A DNA stretch of 64,000 bases, taken from NCBI RefSeq assembly GCF_001612805.1, contig NZ_BDBD01000019.1, positions 372,001 to 436,000 of the forward strand, read 5' to 3'. Origin of the DNA: Nocardia coubleae NBRC 108252 (GTDB taxonomy: Bacteria; Actinomycetota; Actinomycetes; Mycobacteriales; Mycobacteriaceae). The notes beneath the pieces were generated by a model that worked only from the letters and a program-made list of their open reading frames with translations, did no database searches and had not been told where the DNA came from. Of this stretch, positions 50,006 through 58,675 are shown piece by piece. The translations under genes and the position numbers were made by a program. Every line of letters begins with the position of its first letter. Within the stretch, counting starts at the first letter, position 1.

Positions 50006-50905
50006 TCCGGCCGGATGCGTCGTTCGCCAGTGCTCGGCAATGTCGATGCGGCGCGTGATCCACACGTCCTCGTGGCATTGCACGTGGTCGAGGAAGCGTT
50101 CCAGGGCCGCGGTGCGGGCGGGTCGGCCCGCGATGCGGCAGTGCAGGCCGATCGAGAGCATCTTCGGGCTGCCCTCGGTCCCTTCGCGGTACAGCACGTC
50201 GAAGGCGTCGCGCAGGTGGGCGTAGAACTCCTCGCCGGTGGCGAAGCCGGCGGGCGAGCAGTAGCGCATGTCGTTGGTGTCGAGGGTGTACGGGACCACG
50301 AGGTGCTGCTGCCCGCGCACCGTGGTCCAGTAGGGCAGGTCGTCGGCGTAGGAGTCGGCGTCGTAGACGAAACCGCCGTGCTCGACGACCAATTCGCGGG
50401 TGTTGGGTGAGTCGCGGCCGGTGTACCAGCCGCGTGGCGGCTCACCGGTGAGGTCGGTGAGGATGCGCACGGCCTCGGCCATGTCGGCGCGTTCGGTCTC
50501 GCGATCCACGAGCTGATACGACTGCCAGCGCAGACCGTGACACGCTATTTCGTGGCCGAGCTCCAGAAAAGCCGCGACCGCTTCGGGATTGCGTTGCATC
50601 GCGCGGGCGACCGCGAAAACGGTGAGCGGGATACCGCGCCGTTCGAAGGCGCGCAGTATCCGCCACAGGCCGGCGCGTGAACCGTATTCGTAGAGCGATT
50701 CCATGCTCATGTGCCGGTTCGGGAAGGCTTCGGCCGGTGTCATCTCGGACAGGAAGGTTTCCGAATGCGGTGATCCGTCGAGGACGTTGTTCTCCCCGCC
50801 CTCTTCGTAATTCAGCACGAATTGCACCGCGATCCGGGCTCCGCCGGGCCATTTCGGGTCCGGCGGAGTGGGACCGTAGCCGATGAAGTCGCGTGGCCCG
50901 GTCAT
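49961..50905 (-). CDS. puuE: allantoinase, PuuE polysaccharide-deacetylase type
   Basis: 314 aa. The opening PRDFIGYGPTPPDPKWPGGA and VQFVLNYEEGGENNVLDG are diagnostic of PuuE, which hydrolyses allantoin to allantoate and is unrelated to amidohydrolase-type allantoinases. A deacetylase-like core follows: GHEIACHGLRWQ, WYTGRDSPNTRELV and YDADSYADDLPYW. It is the last gene of the purine-degradation operon, coupled by ATGA to allantoicase. Its stop lies inside the convergent lipase gene. Confidence 0.9.
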   Translation of the reverse strand: MTGPRDFIGYGPTPPDPKWPGGARIAVQFVLNYEEGGENNVLDGSPHSETFLSEMTPAEAFPNRHMSMESLYEYGSRAGLWRILRAFERRGIPLTVFAVARAMQRNPEAVAAFLELGHEIACHGLRWQSYQLVDRETERADMAEAVRILTDLTGEPPRGWYTGRDSPNTRELVVEHGGFVYDADSYADDLPYWTTVRGQQHLVVPYTLDTNDMRYCSPAGFATGEEFYAHLRDAFDVLYREGTEGSPKMLSIGLHCRIAGRPARTAALERFLDHVQCHEDVWITRRIDIAEHWRTTHPAGSGEQVPDERERVDQ

Positions 50906-51864
50906 GCGGACAGCTCGCCGTAGAGCCGCAGGCGCGCCAGGCCGCCGTCGGGATAGATGTCGAGGCGAACCTCTTCGACCGACGCACCGGCGGGCGTGAG
51001 GGCGAACCGGTGGCGGGTGTCGGGGAGCAGGTCGGTGCGCGGCATGATCTCGACTTCGGTTCCGTCGCTGGTGAAGCCGGTGAGGGAGGCGGCACCGGGG
51101 CTGTTGCCGAGGAAGCAGGAGGTGTCGATCTCGGCGAGCCGGATGGCGCCGGGGCCCGCGAGTTTGATACGCACCCAGTCGTTTCCGTCGTCGCGGCGCC
51201 GCGCGGTTTCCCAGCCGTCGCCCATGACGCGCGCCTGGCCGGGGTAGAGCAGTTGGTTGGGTGAGCTGTAGAAGCGGTTGGAGCAGTCCAGGACCAGGGC
51301 GCCGTTCTCGAGGGCGGCCAGGTCGAGTGGGCCGAGGCCGAGCAGGGCCGGGTCGGGCCTGCCCTCGCCGTGGACCCGCAACCGGGCGACGCCGCCGTCG
51401 GGGTGCATGGTGAGTTTGACGTGGGTCCACCGGTTTTCGTCGTCGACGGTGAACGGGGTCCGGCAGTCGCCCGCGACCTTCACGCGGTCGAGCAGCGGCA
51501 CCCAGTCGGTGCGTTCGGCGATCTGCTCGGCGGTGGGGTAACCGTCGATCGCCAGCGCCGAGACCGACACCTCGGGCGGATAGTTGCCCGTGAACCAGGC
51601 GGTGTCCACCACGATGCCGCGGATCACGCCCGGCACGCCGAGGCGGACGATGGCCGCGTCGTCACCGGGCTTGCCGCGGTGGCGGCGGGTTTCCCAACCG
51701 TCGTAGATCTGCCCTTTGTGCCCGAATGTCGCGGGCCGGTATTCGGCCGGGCCGGGGTTGACGAGGTTTTCCTTCTCGGCGAAGAACTCGTCGTTCGCCC
51801 AGATCACCGACCCGCCGAGCGGCCGGACCGCCAGGTCGGGCAGGTGGGTGAAGTCGTCTGTCAT
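50902..51864 (-). CDS. alc: allantoicase
   Basis: 320 aa from the ATG at 51864, with GGGAGA upstream. It hydrolyses allantoate to ureidoglycolate and urea. Two homologous jelly-roll repeats are visible: the first ~25-165 (YDGWETRRHR, GIVVDTAWFTGNYPPEVSV), the second ~195-318 (GDGWETARRRDDGNDWVRI, AEIDTSCFLGNSP, IYPDGGLARLRLYGE). The stop and start codons overlap with both neighbouring genes, so expression is coupled. Confidence 0.93.
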   Translation of the reverse strand: MTDDFTHLPDLAVRPLGGSVIWANDEFFAEKENLVNPGPAEYRPATFGHKGQIYDGWETRRHRGKPGDDAAIVRLGVPGVIRGIVVDTAWFTGNYPPEVSVSALAIDGYPTAEQIAERTDWVPLLDRVKVAGDCRTPFTVDDENRWTHVKLTMHPDGGVARLRVHGEGRPDPALLGLGPLDLAALENGALVLDCSNRFYSSPNQLLYPGQARVMGDGWETARRRDDGNDWVRIKLAGPGAIRLAEIDTSCFLGNSPGAASLTGFTSDGTEVEIMPRTDLLPDTRHRFALTPAGASVEEVRLDIYPDGGLARLRLYGELSA

Positions 51865-53111
51865 CGGGTCTCCCGTGCTTCGGTACTTTCTCGGCTCGAC
51901 CACCGGCGGGTCATCAGGTCGACGAGTGTCTGCTCGGTGAGTTCCGGTGCACGGGCGAGCAACTCGTCATCGCTGACGGCACCGCAGCGCAGGGCACGCA
52001 CCACCGTGGTCGACAGGGCTTCGGCGGTGGCCGGCTCGTCGACCACACCTTCCTGGCCGCGACCGAGGTAGGCCTGTAGGCGTGGGACGGCCACATCGGT
52101 GGCGGTACGGAAGAAGTTGTGGGTGGCCAGCCAGCGGGTGACCAGGTGGCCGGGATGCATGTCCCAGCCCTGGTAGTAGCCGCGGCGCAGGGCACGTTCC
52201 ACCAGGCGGTAGTGGTTGGTGAAAGCGAATTCGGGGTCGCTGCCCGGCACTATCTGGGTGGAGCCGTCGCAGATCCACACGCCGGTCTGGGCGGCGGCGA
52301 CCTGCATCACCGTTTTGGCGTGGTCCGCGGCCGGATGGTCGAGCGCCTGGTCGGTGGCGGCGATTCCACAGGCGGCGGTGTAGTCGTAGGTGCCGAAATG
52401 CAGTGCACTGCAGCGATTGTCGGACATAGCGAGCATGCGGGCGATGGGGGCCGTGCCGTCGGGCGCGATGATCGCCTGCGGGCTTTCGATCTGCAGTTCG
52501 AAGCGCAAAGTGTGGTCGGGAAGTCCGTGGGCGCGTTCGATGCCGGAGCAGATGTCGACAATGGCCGAGACCTGTTCGGCCGCCCGGATTTTCGGAACGG
52601 TGAAGAGGAACCCGGGTAATACGTCGGCGACGCCGTCGAGCACCAATTCCAGTGTTCGCAGCGCTCGCCTGCGTTCGTCCTTGGCCAGCCCCTTGATCCG
52701 GATCCCGAACGAACCGGGTGCGCCCGGCTTTTCGGCCATCAATGCCAAGGTCTTTCCCGCTGCTGTCGCGGCGGCGTCTTCCACATCGTCGGCGCGGAAA
52801 CCGTATCCGTCCTCGAAATCTATCCGCAGGTCCTGCACCGGTCGAGCGGACAGGCCGACCCGGACCGCGGGAAGGGAATCGGTGGTGTCGAGACCGGCGA
52901 GGAAGCCTGCATGGCGGTCCAGCAGTTCCAGCGCGGTGGCACCCCATTCCACCGGGGTGTCTGCGGTAGCACGGTCGGCGGGGACATACACCGTGTGCAC
53001 CGGTTGCATCCGCGGCCCCTGGCCGGGATAGCGCAGCCGCAGCTCCGCGTCGACGGAATCGAGGACTGCGTCGACGCGTGCCCGGATGTGTTCGGGCAGT
53101 CGGGTATTCAC
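51861..53111 (-). CDS. DUF6986 aldolase/malate-synthase-like protein of purine catabolism
   Basis: 416 aa with a GTG start overlapping the xanthine dehydrogenase stop (GTGA). The TIM-barrel of the HpcH/CitE-malate synthase superfamily is suggested by LRIDFEDGYGF, RIKGLAKDE, ELQIESPQAI and ALHFGTYDYTAACGI. These families join or split C-C bonds of acyl-CoA and glyoxylate-type substrates with Mg2+. Placement beside allantoicase suggests a job on glyoxylate or another breakdown product, perhaps making malate; this is inference. Confidence 0.72.
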   Translation of the reverse strand: MNTRLPEHIRARVDAVLDSVDAELRLRYPGQGPRMQPVHTVYVPADRATADTPVEWGATALELLDRHAGFLAGLDTTDSLPAVRVGLSARPVQDLRIDFEDGYGFRADDVEDAAATAAGKTLALMAEKPGAPGSFGIRIKGLAKDERRRALRTLELVLDGVADVLPGFLFTVPKIRAAEQVSAIVDICSGIERAHGLPDHTLRFELQIESPQAIIAPDGTAPIARMLAMSDNRCSALHFGTYDYTAACGIAATDQALDHPAADHAKTVMQVAAAQTGVWICDGSTQIVPGSDPEFAFTNHYRLVERALRRGYYQGWDMHPGHLVTRWLATHNFFRTATDVAVPRLQAYLGRGQEGVVDEPATAEALSTTVVRALRCGAVSDDELLARAPELTEQTLVDLMTRRWSSRESTEARETR

Positions 53112-56095
53112 TCGGCCGTTCCTTTCCTCGCGAGCCGCCAGATCCGGTCGGCGGTCATCGGCAATCGGTCGGGTCTGACATCGATGGCGTCGCGGATCGC
53201 GTTCGCCAGGGCCGGGGCAACCGGGTTGTAGGGTGACTCACTCATCGATTTGGCACCGAGCGGGCCGAGCGCGTCACTGGTTTCGGCGAAATACACCTCC
53301 GTGCGTGGCAGGTCCGCGAATTGCGGTACGTGGTAGTGCCGCAGGGTGCGGGTGGTCACCACACCCGCGTCGGTGCGCATGTCCTCGTAGAGCGCGGTCC
53401 CGATGGCCTGCGCGACACCACCTTCCACCTGACCGCGCAACTGCACCGGGTTCAGCACGGTGCCCGCGTCGGCCACCTGGATCGACTGGAGAATCCGCAC
53501 CTCACCCGTCACGGGACGCACGGCTACCCGGAACGCGTGCACGTTGAAACTCACCGAACGCGGTGTGCCCGAATGGGTCCCATGGGCTATGAGGTCTCCG
53601 TCGGCGAGGAGTTGTGCGGCGGTGACGAGTTCGTCCCCGCAGCGCACACCACCCGCCTCCAGCACGCAATCCCGTTCGGGATGGCCGCTCACCTTGGCCG
53701 CGCGCGCCAGCATCATCGCGTGCAGTTCCAGTGCGGCGGCATAGGACGCCTTGCCCGCGACCATGGTGCCGGTCGAACCGAAAGCGCCGGTGTCGTGCCC
53801 GATCAGGTCGGTGTCGGATTGGCGGATCACGATCCGGTCGGCGGATGTCGCCAGGGCTGTCGCGGCGAGCTGGGCGTGGACGGTTGTGGTTCCATTACCG
53901 AATTCCGCTGTGCCCACGTTTATCTCGTAGCGCCCGTCGACGAGCAGGCGCGCCGTCGCGTCGGCGTGATGGCCGCGTGGTGGAACGGTCGCGATCATCG
54001 CCACGGCCATTCCTTCTCCCACCCGCCAGTCCGGGCCGGGCGCTTTGGCACCGTTGCCGCGATGCAGCGCTCGCTGGGCGGTGTCGAGGCACTGATCCAG
54101 GCCGTAACTGCCGAAGGTGAGGTCGCTTTCGTCGACTTCGGCGCCGGTGAACCGGTCGCCTGGAACGACCACATTGCGCCTGCGGAAATCGAACGGGTCG
54201 ATGCCGATTCGGCGGGCCAGTTCGTCGATGGCGGATTCCACGCCGAAGATCACCTGACCGAGCCCGTAACCACGGAAGGCGCCGGAGGGAATGTTGTTGG
54301 TGTACACCGCTTGCGCGTCGACCTTCTTGTTCGGGCACCGGTAGACGGCCACCGATTCGCCGACGGAATGGAACAGCACACCCGCACTGTGGTTCCCGTA
54401 GGCACCCGCGTCGGCGAGCACGTCGACCGACAATGCGGTGAGCAGCCCATTCCTGTCGGCGGCGGCAGTGACCTCCACCCGCATCGGGTGACGGCAAGTG
54501 GCAGAGGTGAATTCGTCGGTCCGCGTGAATTCGTATTGCACCGGATGCCCGGTGCGCAGGACGGCGAGCGCGATGAGGTCTTCGACCAGCATTTCCTGTT
54601 TGGCGCCGAACCCGCCGCCCACCCGAGCCGCGAATACCCGCACCCGGTCACGGTCGAGGCGGAACAGGTGGCACAGTTCGTCGCGAACCAGGAACGGGAC
54701 CTGGGTGCTGGTGCGTAGTACCAGCCTGCCTTTGTCGTCGAGCCAGCCGATTCCGCCGTGCGTTTCCAGGTGCACGTGCTGCACGCGCGGCGAATGCCAG
54801 ACACCACGGACAACATGCGCCGCTTCTTCGATACCACGATCGAAATCACCGACACCACCGTGTATTTCCGCGATCACGTTGCGTTGCGGGTCGGCGATAC
54901 GCGCGGTATCCGGCTTGTCCCCATGCAATTTCGGCGCCTCGTCTCCGAGCGCCTCCGCCGGCTCGAACACAGCGGGCAGAACCTCGTACTCCACCCGCAA
55001 CGCCCGCACCCCCGCCCGCGCCGCATCGAGAGTCTCCCCCACCACCGCCGCGACGCGCTGCCCGACGAAACGCACCGTGCGATCGAGGACGAAGGTGTCG
55101 TCGGGATCGTCCTCCCGGAATTCGTGCCGTGCCGTGGAAAACGCCACCCCCGGCGCGTCTGCCGCCGTCAGCACCGCCCGGACGCCGGGCACGGCCGCCG
55201 CCTCCGCGATGTCTATCGACACCACCCGCGCATGCGCGTGCGGGCTGCTCAACACGGCGATATGCCAAGGCGCCACCCCCGGCCCCCGCTCGTCCCCCAC
55301 CCCGACATCGAACGTGAAAGCCTCGCCGCCCCGCACCACCCGCTCCCCAGCGGGCGCTCCGAAACCCTTTCCGACCTGCCCCGGCCCGAACTCCTCGCCC
55401 CGCACCCGCTCTGCGACCGCGCTCACCTCGCGGCGCGCCACCGCAGGACCCTCCCCCGCGGACGCCGTCGTCACACCTTCGGCACTCCGCCGATGCCCAT
55501 CGTGCGGGCGCAGGGAGGAGGCATCGGCAGGTACTCCAACTCGTGCCTCCATACCGGGGGGCTGTTCAAGGGGGGCATCGCCAGGCACTCCGACTCGTGC
55601 TTCCACACCGGGAGGCGGTTCAGGGGTGGCCTCACGAGTTGTGCACAGTGGTGCACACGCGGTGAGGGCGTCGGTAATGGCGCGGTAACCCGTGCAGCGG
55701 CACAGGTTTCCTTTCATCAACTCCGCGCGCTCATCCTCGGTGATTTCCGAATCGGTGCGGTTGCGGAGTAATCCGGTGGCGGTGACGACCATTCCGGCGG
55801 TGCAGTAGCCGCATTGGAACGCGGCATTGTCGACAAAACTGCGCTGCACAGTATTCGGTCCGGCTTCGCCGGCGAGACCGGCGGCGGTGGTGACGGTTCT
55901 GTCAGCGGCGCGGTGGGCGGGGATGAGGCAGGAGTGGACCGGGGCGCCGTCGAGCAGGACCGAGCAGGCCCCGCAGTCGCCGGAATCGCAGCCCTTCTTC
56001 ACCGCGAGAGTGCCCTGCTCCCGCAGGAGGGTCCGCAGGCACTGGCCCGGCCTGGGCGCCGTTTCGACGACGCGGCCGTCGACTTCTAGCCGCAC
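53108..56095 (-). CDS. xanthine dehydrogenase, fused 2Fe-2S and molybdopterin subunits
   Basis: 995 aa from the GTG at 56095, preceded by GGGAGG. The N-terminal ~155 residues carry two [2Fe-2S] sites (KKGCDSGDCGACSV; AFQCGYCTAGM, then GNLCRCTGYRAI). A ~105-residue Pro/Gly/Glu linker contains a duplicated 18-residue unit. The rest is the Mo-binding subunit: RVGGGFGAKQEM, GAFRGYGLGQ, GTAEFGNGTTT and GLGPLGAKSMSE-like ALGPLGAKSMSESP with the catalytic glutamate. It oxidises hypoxanthine and xanthine to urate. The FAD domain is a separate gene upstream, an uncommon split. Confidence 0.88.
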   Translation of the reverse strand: MRLEVDGRVVETAPRPGQCLRTLLREQGTLAVKKGCDSGDCGACSVLLDGAPVHSCLIPAHRAADRTVTTAAGLAGEAGPNTVQRSFVDNAAFQCGYCTAGMVVTATGLLRNRTDSEITEDERAELMKGNLCRCTGYRAITDALTACAPLCTTREATPEPPPGVEARVGVPGDAPLEQPPGMEARVGVPADASSLRPHDGHRRSAEGVTTASAGEGPAVARREVSAVAERVRGEEFGPGQVGKGFGAPAGERVVRGGEAFTFDVGVGDERGPGVAPWHIAVLSSPHAHARVVSIDIAEAAAVPGVRAVLTAADAPGVAFSTARHEFREDDPDDTFVLDRTVRFVGQRVAAVVGETLDAARAGVRALRVEYEVLPAVFEPAEALGDEAPKLHGDKPDTARIADPQRNVIAEIHGGVGDFDRGIEEAAHVVRGVWHSPRVQHVHLETHGGIGWLDDKGRLVLRTSTQVPFLVRDELCHLFRLDRDRVRVFAARVGGGFGAKQEMLVEDLIALAVLRTGHPVQYEFTRTDEFTSATCRHPMRVEVTAAADRNGLLTALSVDVLADAGAYGNHSAGVLFHSVGESVAVYRCPNKKVDAQAVYTNNIPSGAFRGYGLGQVIFGVESAIDELARRIGIDPFDFRRRNVVVPGDRFTGAEVDESDLTFGSYGLDQCLDTAQRALHRGNGAKAPGPDWRVGEGMAVAMIATVPPRGHHADATARLLVDGRYEINVGTAEFGNGTTTVHAQLAATALATSADRIVIRQSDTDLIGHDTGAFGSTGTMVAGKASYAAALELHAMMLARAAKVSGHPERDCVLEAGGVRCGDELVTAAQLLADGDLIAHGTHSGTPRSVSFNVHAFRVAVRPVTGEVRILQSIQVADAGTVLNPVQLRGQVEGGVAQAIGTALYEDMRTDAGVVTTRTLRHYHVPQFADLPRTEVYFAETSDALGPLGAKSMSESPYNPVAPALANAIRDAIDVRPDRLPMTADRIWRLARKGTAE
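55521..55628 (-). repeat. 54-nt tandem duplication in the xanthine dehydrogenase linker
   Basis: Two diverged copies (55521-55574 and 55575-55628) each code an 18-residue unit beginning PPG(V/M)EARVGVP. They keep the frame and lengthen the linker between the iron-sulfur and molybdenum domains. Confidence 0.75.
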
Positions 56096-56156
56096 GGTCC
56101 ACCTCCCTCGTACCGAATCGCTGGCTCGGGGACGCCATCGACGCTTGTCGCCGGGT

Positions 56157-57029
56157 TCACGACCGACCCTCCGCCAGTTCTGCGGCAACCTCGGTCCCCA
56201 GCAGGTGGGTGACGTGCCTGCGCCAGTCCGGTGCGCCGTGTGGATCGTCGAACCAGATGTTCGGTGGGATCTCGGCGAGCGCGGAGGTCAGCTCGTCCAC
56301 GCTCGGCGGTCCGTCGAAATCCAGGACGACAGGTCGGGTCGTCGCCGCCGTGATCGTCAGAGCGCAGTCATCCGCTGTCCGCCTGCCCATCACAACGGAA
56401 CCGGAACGCCCGAGCGGAGCCAACGCGATCTTCCGAAAGCTGGTGTGCGCGTGAAGGTTACGCAGCGGAACGACAAAGGAGCGGATCACCGATCCCGGCG
56501 GCAACACATTCATTCCAGGACCGGTTACGAAGTCTCGCAACGCGATTCGCTGTTCACCACCACCATGCGGCCACACCACCGCGTCGGCGTCGAGGGCGAC
56601 CAGCGCACCGAGTACGGCACCGGCGGGCAGGGAAAGGCATACGTTTCCGCCGACCGTGGCCGTGCGCCAGATCTTGTGCGAGGCGAGCAGAGCGCGGCAC
56701 GCCTGCGCGAACAACTCCGTCCCTGGCCAATCCGGCCGCAGGGTCTTCGACCCGAGTTCACGACCGGGACGCGCACCGGCGAATTCGGCGAGCGTGCAGG
56801 TCGCGGCGATTTCCAGGCCCTCGCTGGTCTCTACGAGCGACGGCCAGCCCAACGTGGTGATGTCGATCAGCCGGTCGAGGTGATCGTGGGGTTCGGAGTA
56901 GAGGAAGGTCCCGCCGGCCAGCACCGCGCTCCCCGCACCGACCTGCGCCAAATCGGCGCGCCGGCGAGCGAGCACCACCTCCCGCACGGTATCCAGATCC
57001 ACTTCCACCTCGCTTACCTCACCAGCCAC
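56157..57029 (-). CDS. xanthine dehydrogenase FAD-binding subunit
   Basis: 290 aa. The FAD_binding_5 domain shows VLAGGTFLYSEPH near residue 37, IWRTATVGGNVCLSLPAGA near 120, and a CO-dehydrogenase flavoprotein C-terminal-like part. It shuttles electrons from the iron-sulfur clusters of the fused subunit downstream to NAD+. The gap to that gene is 61 nt. The GTG at 57029 is the outermost start in frame; a GTG further in is possible. It is separated from the deaminase gene by a large hairpin. Confidence 0.82.
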   Translation of the reverse strand: MAGEVSEVEVDLDTVREVVLARRRADLAQVGAGSAVLAGGTFLYSEPHDHLDRLIDITTLGWPSLVETSEGLEIAATCTLAEFAGARPGRELGSKTLRPDWPGTELFAQACRALLASHKIWRTATVGGNVCLSLPAGAVLGALVALDADAVVWPHGGGEQRIALRDFVTGPGMNVLPPGSVIRSFVVPLRNLHAHTSFRKIALAPLGRSGSVVMGRRTADDCALTITAATTRPVVLDFDGPPSVDELTSALAEIPPNIWFDDPHGAPDWRRHVTHLLGTEVAAELAEGRS

Positions 57030-57147
57030 ACTAGGGGCGGCGAGTTGCCACGATGTTGCGCGACACCCACTCGAGATTGCGCCGCGGTAAACCCGATATC
57101 CACCCTCCAGTGTGCCCCTCCAGCCGCGTTCCGTACCTGGTCACCCC

Positions 57148-57208
57148 GATCACCACGCCGTGGTGGCGGCATCGGCCGAGTAGGTCCCGCCACCACAGCG
57201 TGGTGATC
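57148..57208 (-). terminator. 22-bp intercistronic hairpin in the purine operon
   Basis: Arms 57148-57169 and 57187-57208 pair over 22 bp with one mismatch (a possible G-U), around a 17-nt loop. Flanking GGTCACCCCGATC and GATCGGGTGTACC extend it imperfectly. It lies 21 nt after the deaminase stop and ~120 nt before the FAD-subunit start; it could terminate, attenuate or stabilise mRNA. Confidence 0.75.
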
Positions 57209-57228
57209 TTGATCGGGTGTACCGGGGG

Positions 57229-58590
57229 TCAGGCTCCTGCGAGGAGAGTGGCCTGGGCCTGGGCGACATCGGCGCCGACGGCCGCTTCGTCGACCGTGGT
57301 GACCACACCGTCGCGGACCACCTCGCGACCGTTCACGAACAGGGCCGCCAGTGGCGGTGCGGAGCCGAGGATCAGGGCGACGACCGGGTCTTCGATGCCC
57401 GCGTGGGCGGGGGTGTCGAGGCGCCAGAGGGCGAGGTCGGCGAGCTTTCCGGGTTGGATCGAGCCGATGTCGTCGGCCCGGCCGAGGACACGGGCACCGC
57501 CCATGGTGGCGAGTTCGAGTGCCCCACGCACCGTCATGGCCTGCGGGCCGCCGACGGCTCGGGCGTAGAGGAGGGCGTTGCGTGGCTCCTCGATCAGCGA
57601 GCTCGACTCGTTGCTGGCCGCGCCGTCGACGCCGAGCCCGACCGGGATACCCGCCGCGACCAGGTCGGCGGTGCGGGCGATGCCCGCGCCGAGGCGGCCG
57701 TTGGAAGTCGGGCAGTGGGCGATGCCGGTGCCGGTGCGAGCCATCGCCGAGATCGCGTGGTCGTCGAGGTGCACGCCGTGGGCGTACCAGACGTCGTCGC
57801 CTAGCCAGCCGAGCCGTTCCATGTACTCGGTGGGCGTGCAGTCGAAGTTCTCGCGGCAGAAGTCCAGCTCGTCGACGGTTTCGGCGAGGTGGGTGTGCAA
57901 CCGCACCCCGGCCGAGCGCGCCAGGGCGGCCGATTCGCGCATCAGGTCGGCGGTCACCGAGAACGGGGAACAGGGGGCGAGGCCGATGCGCACCATGGCG
58001 TCGGGCGAGGGGTCGTGCCACTGCTCGATCGCGGTGGTGCTCGCGGCGAGGATGTCATCGATGGACTCGACCACATCGTCGGGCGGGAGCCCACCCTTGC
58101 TCTGCCCGAGGTCCATCGACCCGCGCGTGGGGTGGAAGCGCAACCCCACCTCGGCGGCGGCCGCGATCTCGGCGGCGAGCAGGTCACCACCACCGTGCGG
58201 GAACAGGTAGTGGTGGTCGGCGGACGTGGTGCACCCGGTACGGGCCAGCGACACCAGCGCGCCGGTCGCGGCCACCCGCACCGACTTCTCGTCGATCCGC
58301 GCCCACACCGGGTACAGGGTTTTCAGCCATTCGAACAGGGTGCTGTCGGCGGCGAGCCCACGGGTGATCCACTGGTAGAGATGGTGGTGGGTGTTCACCA
58401 ATCCTGGCGTGAGCAAGCAACCCCGCCCGTCGATCCGCGCGGTCTCCGCCCCGAACGCCGGCGCCCTGCCTTCCCCGAGCGCTTCGATCCTGTTGCCACG
58501 CACCGAGACCCACCCGCGCCGATACTCGGTCCCGGACGCATCGACAGTGACGACCGCACACCCGTCGACCACCAGATCCGGCGCGCTCAC
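57229..58590 (-). CDS. 8-oxoguanine deaminase-type amidohydrolase
   Basis: ~453 aa from the GTG at 58590 (GAGG eight bases upstream); the frame opens at 58599. Amidohydrolase zinc motif PGLVNTHHHLYQWITRG (canonical HxH), then THLAET, an AHGVHLDD histidine and VGLGVDGAASNESSS with the metal-binding Asp. This set fits the 8-oxoguanine deaminase/hydroxydechloroatrazine ethylaminohydrolase group. 8-oxoguanine deamination yields urate directly, which suits its place next to uricase. Guanine deaminase is the main alternative. Confidence 0.8.
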   Translation of the reverse strand: MSAPDLVVDGCAVVTVDASGTEYRRGWVSVRGNRIEALGEGRAPAFGAETARIDGRGCLLTPGLVNTHHHLYQWITRGLAADSTLFEWLKTLYPVWARIDEKSVRVAATGALVSLARTGCTTSADHHYLFPHGGGDLLAAEIAAAAEVGLRFHPTRGSMDLGQSKGGLPPDDVVESIDDILAASTTAIEQWHDPSPDAMVRIGLAPCSPFSVTADLMRESAALARSAGVRLHTHLAETVDELDFCRENFDCTPTEYMERLGWLGDDVWYAHGVHLDDHAISAMARTGTGIAHCPTSNGRLGAGIARTADLVAAGIPVGLGVDGAASNESSSLIEEPRNALLYARAVGGPQAMTVRGALELATMGGARVLGRADDIGSIQPGKLADLALWRLDTPAHAGIEDPVVALILGSAPPLAALFVNGREVVRDGVVTTVDEAAVGADVAQAQATLLAGA

Positions 58591-58675
58591 CGCGACCACC
58601 TCGCCCCACTACACATCGCATGCGCGACCGTCCCGGGACCCGCCGCGCCGTCGACGGCGACCACACCCGGCCCGC

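Noticed and set aside
55521..55628. Linker repeat as part of a minisatellite or CRISPR-like array
   Set aside because: Only two diverged copies, in frame within a coding sequence and without spacers.
57229..58590. Cytosine deaminase or adenosine deaminase-type enzyme
   Set aside because: The HHHLYQWITRG and VDGAASNESSS motifs and the uricase context fit 8-oxoguanine/guanine-type amidohydrolases better.
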